Origin: a virus
Length of the DNA: 64,000 bases
Reading direction: 5' to 3' (one strand)
Virus record (IMG/VR): IMGVR_UViG_3300032360_000001
Location: 1 to 64,000 of that record
Positions within the stretch are counted from its first letter, which is position 1; every line of letters begins with the position of its first letter. A program made the position numbers and the translations under genes. The notes beneath the pieces are model-generated. The model was not told the origin of the DNA and ran no database searches. It was given only the letters and a program-made list of their open reading frames with translations. This document shows positions 28,401 to 40,400 of this stretch, piece by piece.

Positions 28401-31400
28401 TCCTATATGGGGTATAAGTTCGGGCATGGATTCATCCAGTAACTCTTTCTCACTAAGAATATGGCGTGGGTTCTGCGTTTGCCTTTTCATGAGGAACTTG
28501 TATATTCTGCTTGCTTGCGAATTGCCCTGATGAAAAGCCCCCATGTTATCGGCCTGCTCAAACTCACCGATGAGGCCCTTCTCCTTCATAAACGAGTGGA
28601 ACCACAATCTCTCGCTCATCATGCCGGGGGTGGCCCTATCTTTGGTCCTGTTCGAAGTCGAAGTGTGCCGAGTTTGAGTACCTATCCTCTGCCCAAACAT
28701 AGTTCTAGGTATCTCCATACCCGGCGGCGCAAACATCGCAACCCCCCTGTTGCTAGAGGAGGCAGCGCTCCTCATTTTGTTTTCGGTCCGGAATTCCAGA
28801 TTGATCCTAGCCATGCGTTTTTTCTCGGCTTCTAATTCGGCCCTCTTCGCCAGAGCCTCCTTAGACAAGTTATACCATTCGTCACCTCTGGGTATTTCAG
28901 TGGATAGATCACCCCTCCCAGACTTTATGAGCGCTTCTCTTAAACCTTCTTCTGTCATGGGTCCCCGCTTGTGGAGGGGTTGACCAAAGAAACCCTTACT
29001 TGGAATTTGTCCCGTAATTTGAAGCATTTGTCTTTGCTGGATCTTCTTCTCCCAAGCATTTTGATATTGCGTAACGGGACCTCCGTCTTGATAAACCTGT
29101 GGGTTAGCCCATCCGGATTTATTTTTTCTCCACCACTGATTTAGATGAGCAAAGGCTAAAGGGTTTCTCTCTTGAAAGATTTGTAGCTCTTCTCTGGCGG
29201 CTATCTCTCTCTCGTTAAGACGAGCCGGAAATCCCGCTATGGGCAAGCCGTTAACGCCAATTCGTTCCGCGAATGTCAACAATGTGTGCTCTTTCTCATG
29301 ATCGTAACCGCCCTCGGCAATGTTTCGCCTCATATTGCGCATCTTTTGCGAGGCAAGGTCCTTGGGGGTACCCTTGTGACGAAATGGATTACCCGGAATT
29401 CCAATTTCCCGTCTGAATAATTCTTGCATCTCCATTTGGGATTGCACCTCATGAAACGCTGGCGGAGCTTTGTCAAAAGCAAATTGTCCGTGCTCACCGC
29501 CGGGATTGCCCGGCGCACCGGGCAAAACTTTCACTCCCCTTAATGGGTTCCGGCCCAAGTTTAAATTGCCGCCAAGCTGCTGGCCGCCGCCCCACCCCGG
29601 CATAAGTGGTTGCTGCTGCGCCCAAGTATTTGGGTGCCGCCAAGGATTTTGAGGCACCGGACCACCTTGTTGGAACATCCTTCCTTCATTTATCTCGCGT
29701 AAATGACCCAGCACTCCGGGCTTTCTGACTTCGCTTTTTCTGACTATGAATTCTCCGCCCTCTGCTTCGAGCTTAATGCCTCCCCTCGAGTGAGAAGGAC
29801 CATGAAGCTCTCCACCTGACTGTTGTTGCGGTAAGCTTGGCCTCCCATAGTTTCCAAAGCCACCGCTCATCAAGTTCCCCATAAATCTACCTATCGTAGC
29901 GTTATAGAACGCTTGGTTTATCATCTTTAAAAAACCTCGAGCCCACGCTTTCGCCGTCTCGGTGGCGCTTTCGCCCTCTACTGCAAAAGCTGCCCAACCG
30001 TCTGCGAAAGACGAAATCATTCCTTCTCTTATCTCAATCATGTCGTCGAGGACCCTTTCCTTCCATCCTCTTGACATTGCCTCACCCTTCTCAAACGTGT
30101 CCGCTCCAAACGCTTCCCAGACACCTATTTTTCCCGTTCTTAGTTGCTGACGGGTTATATCCTGTTCTCTTTGGTATGTATCTGCAGGTGTTCCTATGCC
30201 CGCTGCTTCTTCTAGTCTGGCTTGTTTTGCTGCTAGCCTTAATTGAACCTCTGTCAGTTTTTTTGTTGAGTTTAATAATTCTTTGAATTTTTTGGGGTCA
30301 TCCATTATGGACAAACTCATTGTTGTATTCGCTATCTGCGTGTCGAGTGCCTCCATCCTCTTCACGTGCTCTGCGGTTACAAATCTTTTTTGTATTTCTA
30401 TAGCTGCCTGAGTTACCGATCCCCAGTTATCGATAATTACCTTTTGAGCATTCAGCGCATCTGTGTGTGATTGTTTTGCTTTTCTTAATTCATTTTCAGC
30501 ATCTTTTCCTGCGTTTATAATGTTTATGTAGTCAGCGTATGTTGCGTTATGCGCGTCGAGTTGATTTGTTTCATTTTTTCTTGCTAACGCTGACGCTTCG
30601 GTTGCTGCCTCCAGATCATCGTTGACCTTCTTAAGCTCTTCTTTAGTATCGTCGCTCTGCTCCTTCCTTAGTATTACAGCTTTCTCGTTAAGCAACCTAA
30701 CCACATTATCCTCCGCGGTCTTCTTCTCATTAGCCGTTACCCCCAACGCCGCATCACTTTTCTCAAAATCTTTGAATTTCGCTGTCCGCATCATGTGGGC
30801 CTTTAAAACATTTGCTTCCGCCACCTTACTCTCTGCGAGAGCTTCTTTTCTTCCCCCCGCGGCTGCTTCTTTTTCAATGGTCAAAATTTTCTCCATCTCT
30901 CTCTTGAGGTTCCGCTGCTGGGTTTCCCCCACTCTTGATGGTGAAATCGCGCTAAATGTCTGCGCGGCAAATGCGCCACCCGGCTGTGATGTCCTTGGGC
31001 TGCGCATCTGTTGCAATAGGTTTTCCCTCGGTAAGCCCTCTTGTCTTATAAGCTCCTGATCGAGCTCGAAAGGAGACATGTCTTGCAAATCTTTTGAGGA
31101 AATACCAATTGCTTTAGAGAACTTTTCAAGCGCGGCACTGGCTTCGAGCAAAGCGTCTCTTTCTGCTTGTAAAGAGTCAACAAGCCCCTTAGACTGCTCG
31201 TTTGCTGCCTGATTTAGAGCTATTTGGTCCGCGGCTGCCTTTGCTCTTGGGTCAGTAATCTCGCTGGGAAGTAGCGCCGCGCCACCACGCGCCTCTATGG
31301 TTTTTTGGAGCATGGCCGATTGGTCTGTTCTTTCTTTTATAGCCCTCTGTTCTAAAGCTGTTCTTAATACCACCGCATTATGCCGCGCTCTTATGTTTCT

Positions 31401-34400
31401 GTCCCCAATTTTCGACTCTGCCACTAGCAGCCGCTTTTGCACTTCGGTTAGCTTCGATTCAATCAGCGTTCTCTGAGCGTATAAAGCCTTTAATTTGTCT
31501 TGTGCTTTGCCAGCCTCAATCGTTCTGTTTTTTATTTTTTCTTCTATTGCCGCAATCTCCTTAGCGTTGTCTGTTATTTTTTTCTGGGCTACATTCGCCT
31601 TGTGTATTTCGTTATGGTATGCTACGCCTTCTTTAAATTGTTTGTCGAGTTGTGCAGCAATTTTCTTTTGTTGATTGGCGGTGAGTTTCTGCCCCAGCGT
31701 GTGTTCAATACTATATTGGGCCGGGATATTCATTTTGTCCCCAGCATTAATTCTATTAATGTTTGCAATTTGGGGATTTGCCCCTTTTAAATTGTCTAGA
31801 GAGACTCCGTAGGTTTGCGCAATTGCATTAGCTGTATCGCCACCCAGTATTGTGTGCTCCCGCGCTGCCGTAAATCCAAGTGCCGGTGGCCCCCCGACAT
31901 TTCCGCCGGGTGCTGTTATCATCCGTTGATGAGCCTTGCCCTGACTTAGATTAGTCAAAAATCTGTACGCCATGTCTCGCTTATCACCAAACGTGGCCGG
32001 GTCGTTTTGCATACCTGAGATTTTCCATATACTACCGGGGCCCAGCATTGAGTGTTCGTAGTCACGGGTGCGGTCCGGGGTGAACACCCCCCCTTCTTTT
32101 CTCACTGCTGCCCGTCGCCACAAGGCATCTTGGTTCAGTTTACCGCCAAACAAACCCCCTTCGAAAGTACCGGGTGACAAACCCTCGGGGCCCATGCCTG
32201 TGACCTTGCCAGCAATGTCCGGCATCGCGTCCTTTAGCTTATCCATCCATTGCCCCCCAACTCTTTTTGCCACGTTGACCTGTTGAGGCCCCCTGAAGGC
32301 CGCAAGCAGATTCTGATTTATGAAAACGTTGGCCATCTCCATCGTGTGCCTACCTAGCGTTCTTGCCATAGCAGATGCTTTCTGCGTGGCGGCGGTTTGG
32401 ACCCGTTTGACGGCGGACATATCTTTGTTCGCAGCTTCTAAACCTTTTTCTAATTCTTGGAAAGGCAGATCGCCCAAAAACGGTGCCAATTTATGAATTT
32501 CATCAATCATTTCCGCGTTGTCGCCCATTAACCGTTCCGCGGCTTGTCGCGCTATATCATGTATTTTATCCGAGCCAGTCTTCAGCTTAGTTAGGTATAT
32601 AACGCTTGCCCTTCCGCCGGGGTCGCTTACCTCTGGAGACGCTTTCTCTACGTCCTTCATCATTTTATCTATCTCGCTAGGATCAGGAATATTCTTAAAC
32701 GCTTTATCCGGGTCGATACCTAAAAGTTCCTTTACGCTTGGTAATCCGCTTCTCGGCCCCTGATAGCCTTTATTTCCTCTTAAGAATGATCTTCCGTATT
32801 TACCAAATGTTTGTCTAGCCATTGTGGTAAGTGGCTGAGTAGTTTGTTCTGTTCCTCTTCGTACTTGACCAGCAAGCATACTACCCGGAATAAGAGGTGG
32901 GGGTATTGGTGCTGATGTAGTTTGTTTCCTGAGGTCAAAAAGTTTGTCTCTTAGTAGTCTTGAGCTAGACCTTCCCTCTATTTCATCCATTGCCCTTTTG
33001 TATTGCTCCGGCAACAGATGGAGTGCGTTTTTTATTTCTTCTCGTTGACTTTTTGAAACAGTTTCGTCGGATAGTATAGCTTCAAGTATGTTAGTGAGAA
33101 CATTTATAACTATATCTTCTTTATTATTAAGAGCATTTTTTGTGTCTTCGTTTTCGCTTGAATTAAGTTTACTCAAGGCGTCTATCGATTGCTGTATAGC
33201 TAATAAAGGAGTTTCAAGCGGGTCTGCCGATATCGCTAATTCGGTATCTGCAAGCTCGTCAATGGTAGCATTAAGAATTTCCATGCCGTTTGAGAAATTA
33301 TCTGCATAGTCTGCAAAACTGTTCAAGGCATCGCTGATATTATTCCCAACATCCATGGTGTTGACTGAAAAAATCCATTCCTTCATGGTATTTTCAGCCG
33401 CCTTGGAAAACGAATTTGTCCATTCTTTCACTGCATCCACAGTGCCGCCACCTTTAGGCCTGTCCGGAACACCCCCTCCAAGATCTATCGTTGATGACCT
33501 GAATGGTTTAAGCTCCTTTATCTGCTTGCTCAAAAGAGCCGCTATCTGTTCTGCTAATTTTTTATCTACTACAATCCCTTTGTTTGGATCAATAATTGCC
33601 TTAAGACTGGCTTGAAACGCATCTGTTATTGTGTCGAATTGTTCTAAGAGCGGTTTAATATCCCCCTCCCTCTCAAAGAAGCCCTCCTCGTCACCGGTTC
33701 TTAAAGCCACGCCTTCTAAGACCTTTCTGATCCGAGCCTCTTGACCTTCGAACTTGTCTAGAGCAGCCTTAATCAACTTAGCCTCTGAGACGTCTACTGT
33801 CCTCCCCTCCTTAAAGGTCTTTTGAAAATTAGTAAATAGCAGCTTCCCTGCGGAGCGGTAATCCTCCATCATGTCGCTGACCCCGACCATCATGCCCTCA
33901 TATTCGCCTTGCTCCAGCGGCTGTTGTACCCTAATGAGTGGTATTTCATTATAATAAGACGCATCGGTTCGCCCACCACGCTGCTGCGTCTGATCCCATG
34001 TTTCACCGCCACCAATGCCGGGTGAGAGTACTTGTCGCGTTCCTCTGGTATATATCTGACCCGGTTGACTCGGGTGAACTCCGATCACGGCTGTTTGTAT
34101 AGCCAATAATGCTGTAAGAAGTTTCTTCGGGTCGCTCTGCAATTCATACGCTTCGAATCCCTTTTTGCCCGGAAGTAGAGCTACGACATCTGTCAACTTG
34201 GATAGTGCAGATATCATGTTCGGCTGCCAATTTCCGGAGTCTCCCTCGAAAACCATATCCTTTAAATCTTTTGTTAATATCTTTATCGCCTCAGAAGGGC
34301 TGGCGGAGGTTCCCATCCATGTCTGGGTTTTTTCCCAGTCATTTAAGTCCAATGGCAGAGTACCGCGCACCCTAGTCTCACCCGTGGGCAACTCCGTTCT

Positions 34401-37400
34401 TTCAATTAGTCCCTGCTCCTCTGTTACTTCACTTATTCTAGCGAAGGACCTCAGCAAGGCTTCCTGTGCTCTTACGAGGGATATCTTCATCTGACTGTCC
34501 TGCGGGACATTTGCATCAGTTAAAGTGGATTTATACGCCTCAAAGGCGACTGTCATTTTGCCTACGTCCTCAGCATTTCCGCCAGTTCGGACCCTCTCCA
34601 TGAATTTTGCCATATTTATGTCAAAACTACTATCCTTCACTTCCTGTTTCGACACAGCCCAAACGTCCATCTTCTCCGTAATGTTTTCCCACGTCATAGA
34701 CTCTCCCGGCAAAAGGCTCCCAGCCGCCGCGTCAATGTGCTTTACAAGCCAAGTATTTGCCTTGTGCAAACTCCATAGAATTCCACCTTTATCAAAGATT
34801 TCCTCATGTTGTGGAGGGACCATCGAGAATTTAGTGCCCTTGCTCAAGTTGGCCATCATATCCTCGGCACCGGCTGTTTTACCCTCTAAAGAGGCGAAGG
34901 CCTTTTCTTGGTTTATTCTAGTATGCTGCAGGCTTTGTTCTCCCCTAAATACCTCTACCGCCTGCATGAACCCTGTGTTCGCCTTGGACATGATTTCGCC
35001 CATTTTTGACACGGCCCCAGTCATCGCAGTGTCTATCGCGGCTTTATAAACTTGATCATTAGTTCTTCGCTGGTTTGCCCCGAATTCCTCTGCTGCCATT
35101 GCCGCGCTGCCAAGTTTTTCATTTGAAACTATAAGATCGTAATTACTGCCAATAAGTAAAGCCGTTACGTCAACATTTGCACCCAGACTCTCCACCAACA
35201 TGTTTCTGTTTTTGAACTCGGCCTCTAGAAGTTTAGCTTTATATGCTCGTTCTTCTGACGCAATTTTTGACAAATTAGCTGAGTCCATAACCTCCGCCAT
35301 CATTCCGCCTTGAGCAGAATTCATGCTTTCTATTATACTTTTCCCTATGTCTGGATTAAAGTTGCTATTAATGACTCTACTTACGTTTTCCGGGCTCATT
35401 CCAAGGGCCTCTAAAGCGTCGGGGGCTTCTGCCCTAAAGGTTCTTTCCAGAAGGCTCTCTTTCATGGCCTTACCTATGCCATTTGCGAAATCAAATCCCA
35501 TTTTTTCCAGATCTCTTAGCCCCTGCATCTGCATCATTGCCGCTTTTGACCTCTCGCCCCTAGTTGGAAGCCCCGCCACAGTCGTTAACTTCTTCAAGGC
35601 GTCAATAATGCCTCCTCCGCCAAAACCTCCCCCCGCTGTCATGGATTCCTGCAGGGTTCTTCTTCTTTGAAACGCCCTGTTCGATTCTGCAATTTGATTT
35701 TGAATTATCAGAAGCCTATTTGATTGGGCAAGATTTAAATTGTTTTCTTTTATTTCGTATTCTGCTTTGGAAAGTGCATCTTCTAGTTTTCTACCCTGCT
35801 CTCTTCCGACCCCCCCTTCCTTGTCATTGATTATTCCTCTGTATATATCCGCGGCAAGATCAGCTGGGCCGACTATCATTTGCCGCGCCAAGACTTGAAG
35901 TTGCTGCAATCCGCCGGGCAAGCTTCCCCCTGCGCTGCTTTTTTCCATGGTCATCTTAAGGATTGCGTCGTGAAATCTTTTTTGCAACAGGGTATTTTTT
36001 AAGGTGTTAGTTTCTATATTCTTGAGTATATTGCCGGCAACTCCAAATCTTTCCCTGCGTTCCCTACCAATCGTTTCGTCCCCCGTTACGGCACTTGATA
36101 ATTCCTTGCTCACTTTCTGACTGTGGTCAAAGAGAGATTTTGATACATTCATTAAATGTTCAAATGAATTTGATATTTGTGATAACCTATAGTTTAGATC
36201 AGCCGTAGCTAGTGCCATTCTTTCTATCGATTCTACAGATTTTGAAGTTTCTGCTTCGAGCTCTTCATACCCTCGGGCTTGAGCCATTATCTGCGGTATA
36301 AGACCTTGATTTTCTTCTCCAAGCGCTTCTATCATGTCTGCGGCTTCTTTAGCTCCAACGCCCATTTCTTCAAGCTTAGCCGTTAGATCAGCGCCGGATT
36401 TACCCATGAGTTCCCAACTCTTAATTCCTTTTAATTCGAATGCAGAAGATAAGGTTTTCGCCAAGTCCTTCATTACTCCTCTTTGCGCTGCGCCGCCTTC
36501 CCCCGCTTTCGCCGCTAATACGCCCATCGAACCTTTCTTTTCCTGCATGGAAATAGTTTCCTGCACTTTAGCCATGGCTTCTCGCATTTTGCTTTCATCA
36601 CCAGCAGCACCAATTAGCTCTCTCCTTAGTCCCGCATCCTCGATTTGCATGAGTTGTTCTCTCATTTGTCTGCGCATCATCCCCGTTTCGGCAGGACCAG
36701 CGCCCCTATTAAACATGCCGGTTAATCTCCCCTGCAGTTTAATATATGCCTCCGCGCCGAGTAAGGCTTTCTTTCTCGCCTCCGTCTCTTTTTGAATAGC
36801 TTTCGCGTAGTCTTCCGCTGTTTTCTTGCTGGCTTTTTGATGGTCCATGAACGCCAGCCCGGCACCAATAGCTAAGCCCGCTGCCGCGCCCCAAGGACCG
36901 CCAATCATTGCGCCAGTTCCGGCCATCCCTGCCGCGGTGCCAACTCCTCTAACTTTTGCTTTCTCTGCTCTTTCTTCTGGGGTTTCGCCTTTGCCTCCAA
37001 CAAATTGTTCGGCCACTCCAGCCATCATTTGAATACCTATTCCCAGCCCAAAGCCTTTTTGTTTGATCCACTTACTCGCGGCACCTTTCGTGTCCGGTTT
37101 TAGTGCTGCGGCCTTTTCTGCCGCTTTTGCTTCTGCGTGTTTTGCGGCGGCTACTTTCCTTGAGGTCGTTGCCATTTTCTTGTCCATCGCCCAAATTTTT
37201 GCTTGAGCGGCGGCCTTTTTTTCGTTTGCTGCGTTTGCTCGATCAGCAGCGCGGGCTTCAGCCTCTCTCGCCTTTTGAAGAAGTAAGGTTTTTTTGGTTA
37301 GGTCCTTGGCTGCTTTATCGCCGGAATGTTCGCCGACGGATCCCCTTGGGGTTCTTCCTGAAGTATCTACGGATTGTGAAATTATTTTACCAGCTTGGGC

Positions 37401-40400
37401 GTGGCCTTGTTGTCTTAGCTTTTCGATTTTTGCATTGTATGCTGGGGTGTGTGGAAGACCAGTAGAAGGATTTATTCCGGGAACGCCACCAACGGTGCCT
37501 CGCTCTGCGCGTAACCCAGTCATTCCTAGTCCCGCTGGTCCGGAATGCGCCATTCCAGCGCCTCGCGGCCCCGGGGTACCGTGCATTATTGCCCTGTTCA
37601 CTTCTCTTCGAACTATTCTATCTGCTGCTTTTTGCTGCGCCGCTTCAGCTTGCTTTACGCCTCCCGTTCTCTCCCCCCCCGGAGTGGTTCTCGTTCCGAA
37701 TTTGGCCTCCATTCGGCTCTTGGTCGCCTTCTGAGCGTCGCGCCCATGCTCCTTGACCTCCGTTTGTAATCTAGTTTTTTCTTTTTGTTGGGCTTTTCGT
37801 GCTCTTTCTTGTTTTTTAGCGGCTGCTTTCGCTTTTTTCTTTATATCTTTTTGTTTTTCGTGATCCGCCTTTTGATCGGCCAGCATTTTTGTTTCTTGAG
37901 CGCTGTCTCCGCCCATTTGCATCATCATTCCTGCCATCATCATTCCTGATGTCATGGCCATGTAATCAACGCTATCTGCAGCATAGTTGGGTATGTAACC
38001 CCCACTTGCCCTCGAGCCCGCTTTAGCTGGGTCTGGGTGAGATCTAACAGCTTTAATTAGATCCGCCTTTGTCCGTTCATCTCTCTTATTTCCTACCGCC
38101 AAACCTTTGTATTCTGGAGTATCTATGGAAGCTGCATAAAGTTGATTTTCGGGTAACCCGGTGGCTTTCTTTTCCCTTCTAAACGCATCCGCTAGTGCAT
38201 CGCCTTTGCTGAAACTAGGAATGAGCCCTTGGCCAGCTGGATTAACCTGCCCCCAATTACTGCCATAATTTACTATTCGGGGCCGTATATTCATATCTTT
38301 GCTTGCACCTCTTAGTGCCGCGTAATATGCGTTTGCCCGTGAGTCTTCATAGAACTTTGCGTTTTGTAAATGTGGGCGTTCAAAAATTTCATAGGCCTTC
38401 TTCTGGTGAGTTTTCTCTATCCCTTTGGGGTATTTTCTGCTTCCAGTAGCTATTACTTCCCTGTATGGAATTTTTTGGGCTTTTAACCAAGTCTGAATAT
38501 ATGGAATTGAATCTTCCCCTCTTGCGGTTAAAACCGTCATTGGCTCTTTATTTTTTGAGGCTGCCTTCGCTAATTTAGTTGGTACCATATGACCGACAGA
38601 CCAACCATGCCACGTATCCCCTTCTCGCATTTTTCTCATACCTGTTGGGGTGGTAACCATCCCTTTTGGAGGTACTCCCAACGTCCCATCAAAATCAAAA
38701 ATGTTTCCCTTTCCGCGTCCACGGGCTGCGGCTGCCATCGATCCTCCCCGCATTAAATTAGGAATGAAACCTTGGGCCGCACCAAAATGCGTCATTAGTT
38801 TATCATAATTCGATGCCGATGGACTCCCTTGAAGGATCTTCATTATATCCTTACCAAAAATATCTTTTATTTGTGTAGCGCCTTTGGCCCCCTCAAGCGT
38901 AACTTCACTTTGGGAAACTCTTTGCATTCTTTGGAAGTCTGCCGTTTTTGCGGTATCTATATAGTTATCTAATTTTGTTAGATCGCCCTGCAACTTCTGC
39001 GGACTGTGGAATGTGCCGGCTTTATCTTTGTAGCCGCCGCGGGCAATATTCTTTTCTATTCCTGTCCGTAAAAAATGCAATAGTCCGCCCTCTTTACCCG
39101 AGTCAGAAGAGAATAACGATTTGTACGACAGGCTTCCTCTGGCGTCTCTGCCGGACATCCCCGCATGAAAACTTGGTTTGAATTCAGCAGGTCCAATTAT
39201 TTTCCCCCCTTTTATAGCTATTGCATCTAGAATTGTTTCTCCTTGCCCCCCCTTTACATTGCTAAACGGCAGAAGTTGATGGCCGCTACCACGACCAACA
39301 AGGGCTTTTTCTATTAAACTAGAATGAGTTAATTCCGCTTTTGCAAAAAATGAGCCTTTAGCAGCGGGGTTGTTACCTAGCACCTCCATTGCCCTTTCTC
39401 TTGCCCCCAAGAATGACCGTGCTGTCCCGCTTGGGTGGTATACTATATCTTGTGCTATACGCGACGCGTTACCCGCACCCCCAACTGAATCGACGAAGCC
39501 CTTGTACGCCGTCTTACCAACCGCCGGAGATAATAGATCATTGTAAAATCGTTTTGCAACATCGCTTGGCATTGTAGCTCTCGCAACTGCTACTTCTCCT
39601 ATTTCTCCTAACGCTATTTTTCCCTTTGCGGCTGACACACCATGACCCGATATTGCATGATCATAAGCGGTCCTTAATACGTTTTTTTGCCCCTTAGGAA
39701 CCTTGGGTCCGGATTTATGGAATCTCCCTATTCCGAAACTTTCTAAAGAAGCGGCTGCTCCTTTTCCGGGCATGGCTACTGTACCCAACCCCAGTTTGCC
39801 TCGACCAAATAAAGAAAGCATCGCTGGGTTGGCGAAATTTGGAACTGAATAAGGATCGACACCAGTTTTGGCCATTGATTTTTCTCTATGTTGCCTACCG
39901 GCCTTCGAGTGCTGTGGTGGATTAATGAATGGCTGAGCAAAGCCGGGTACATGTTTAACCTGTTCTTTTGAGTTGTAGGTCATTGTTCCAAGCCCGGGCA
40001 TTTTCATTTGTTTTATGGCTCCTGCTTTGTACCCGCCTTCTGCTGCGCTTATTATTTCACTTACAGCGCTTTCTCTCTTGTTAAAATTCGGTATGTGTCC
40101 CCGCGCCGAGTGTTTGGGCGGTCTACCCCTCATATACGCCGGTGCCTGTACTTGTCCTGCACCACTTACGGTTACCCCGCCCTTTACCATCATGCCAGCC
40201 ATTCTTGCGGCAACCTTCTCCATGTTCTGCATCACAAGGGTCTCTTGCTCGAGCATAGCGATTATTTCTCTTTCTACCTGCACTCTTGCTTGCGATGACT
40301 GCGCTGCTCTTGCTATAAGTTGTGGCTGAGCTTCCAATATTTTGGCTATTCCTTCTTGCAAGCTTTTTTGTTGTACAGCAGCGGTGTTCAAACCCATGAA

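Noticed and set aside
34525-35049. Plus-strand frame of 174 residues inside the tape measure
   Set aside because: It is opposite a long continuous gene, shows no domain and no start signal; similar frames occur by chance across the whole tape measure gene.
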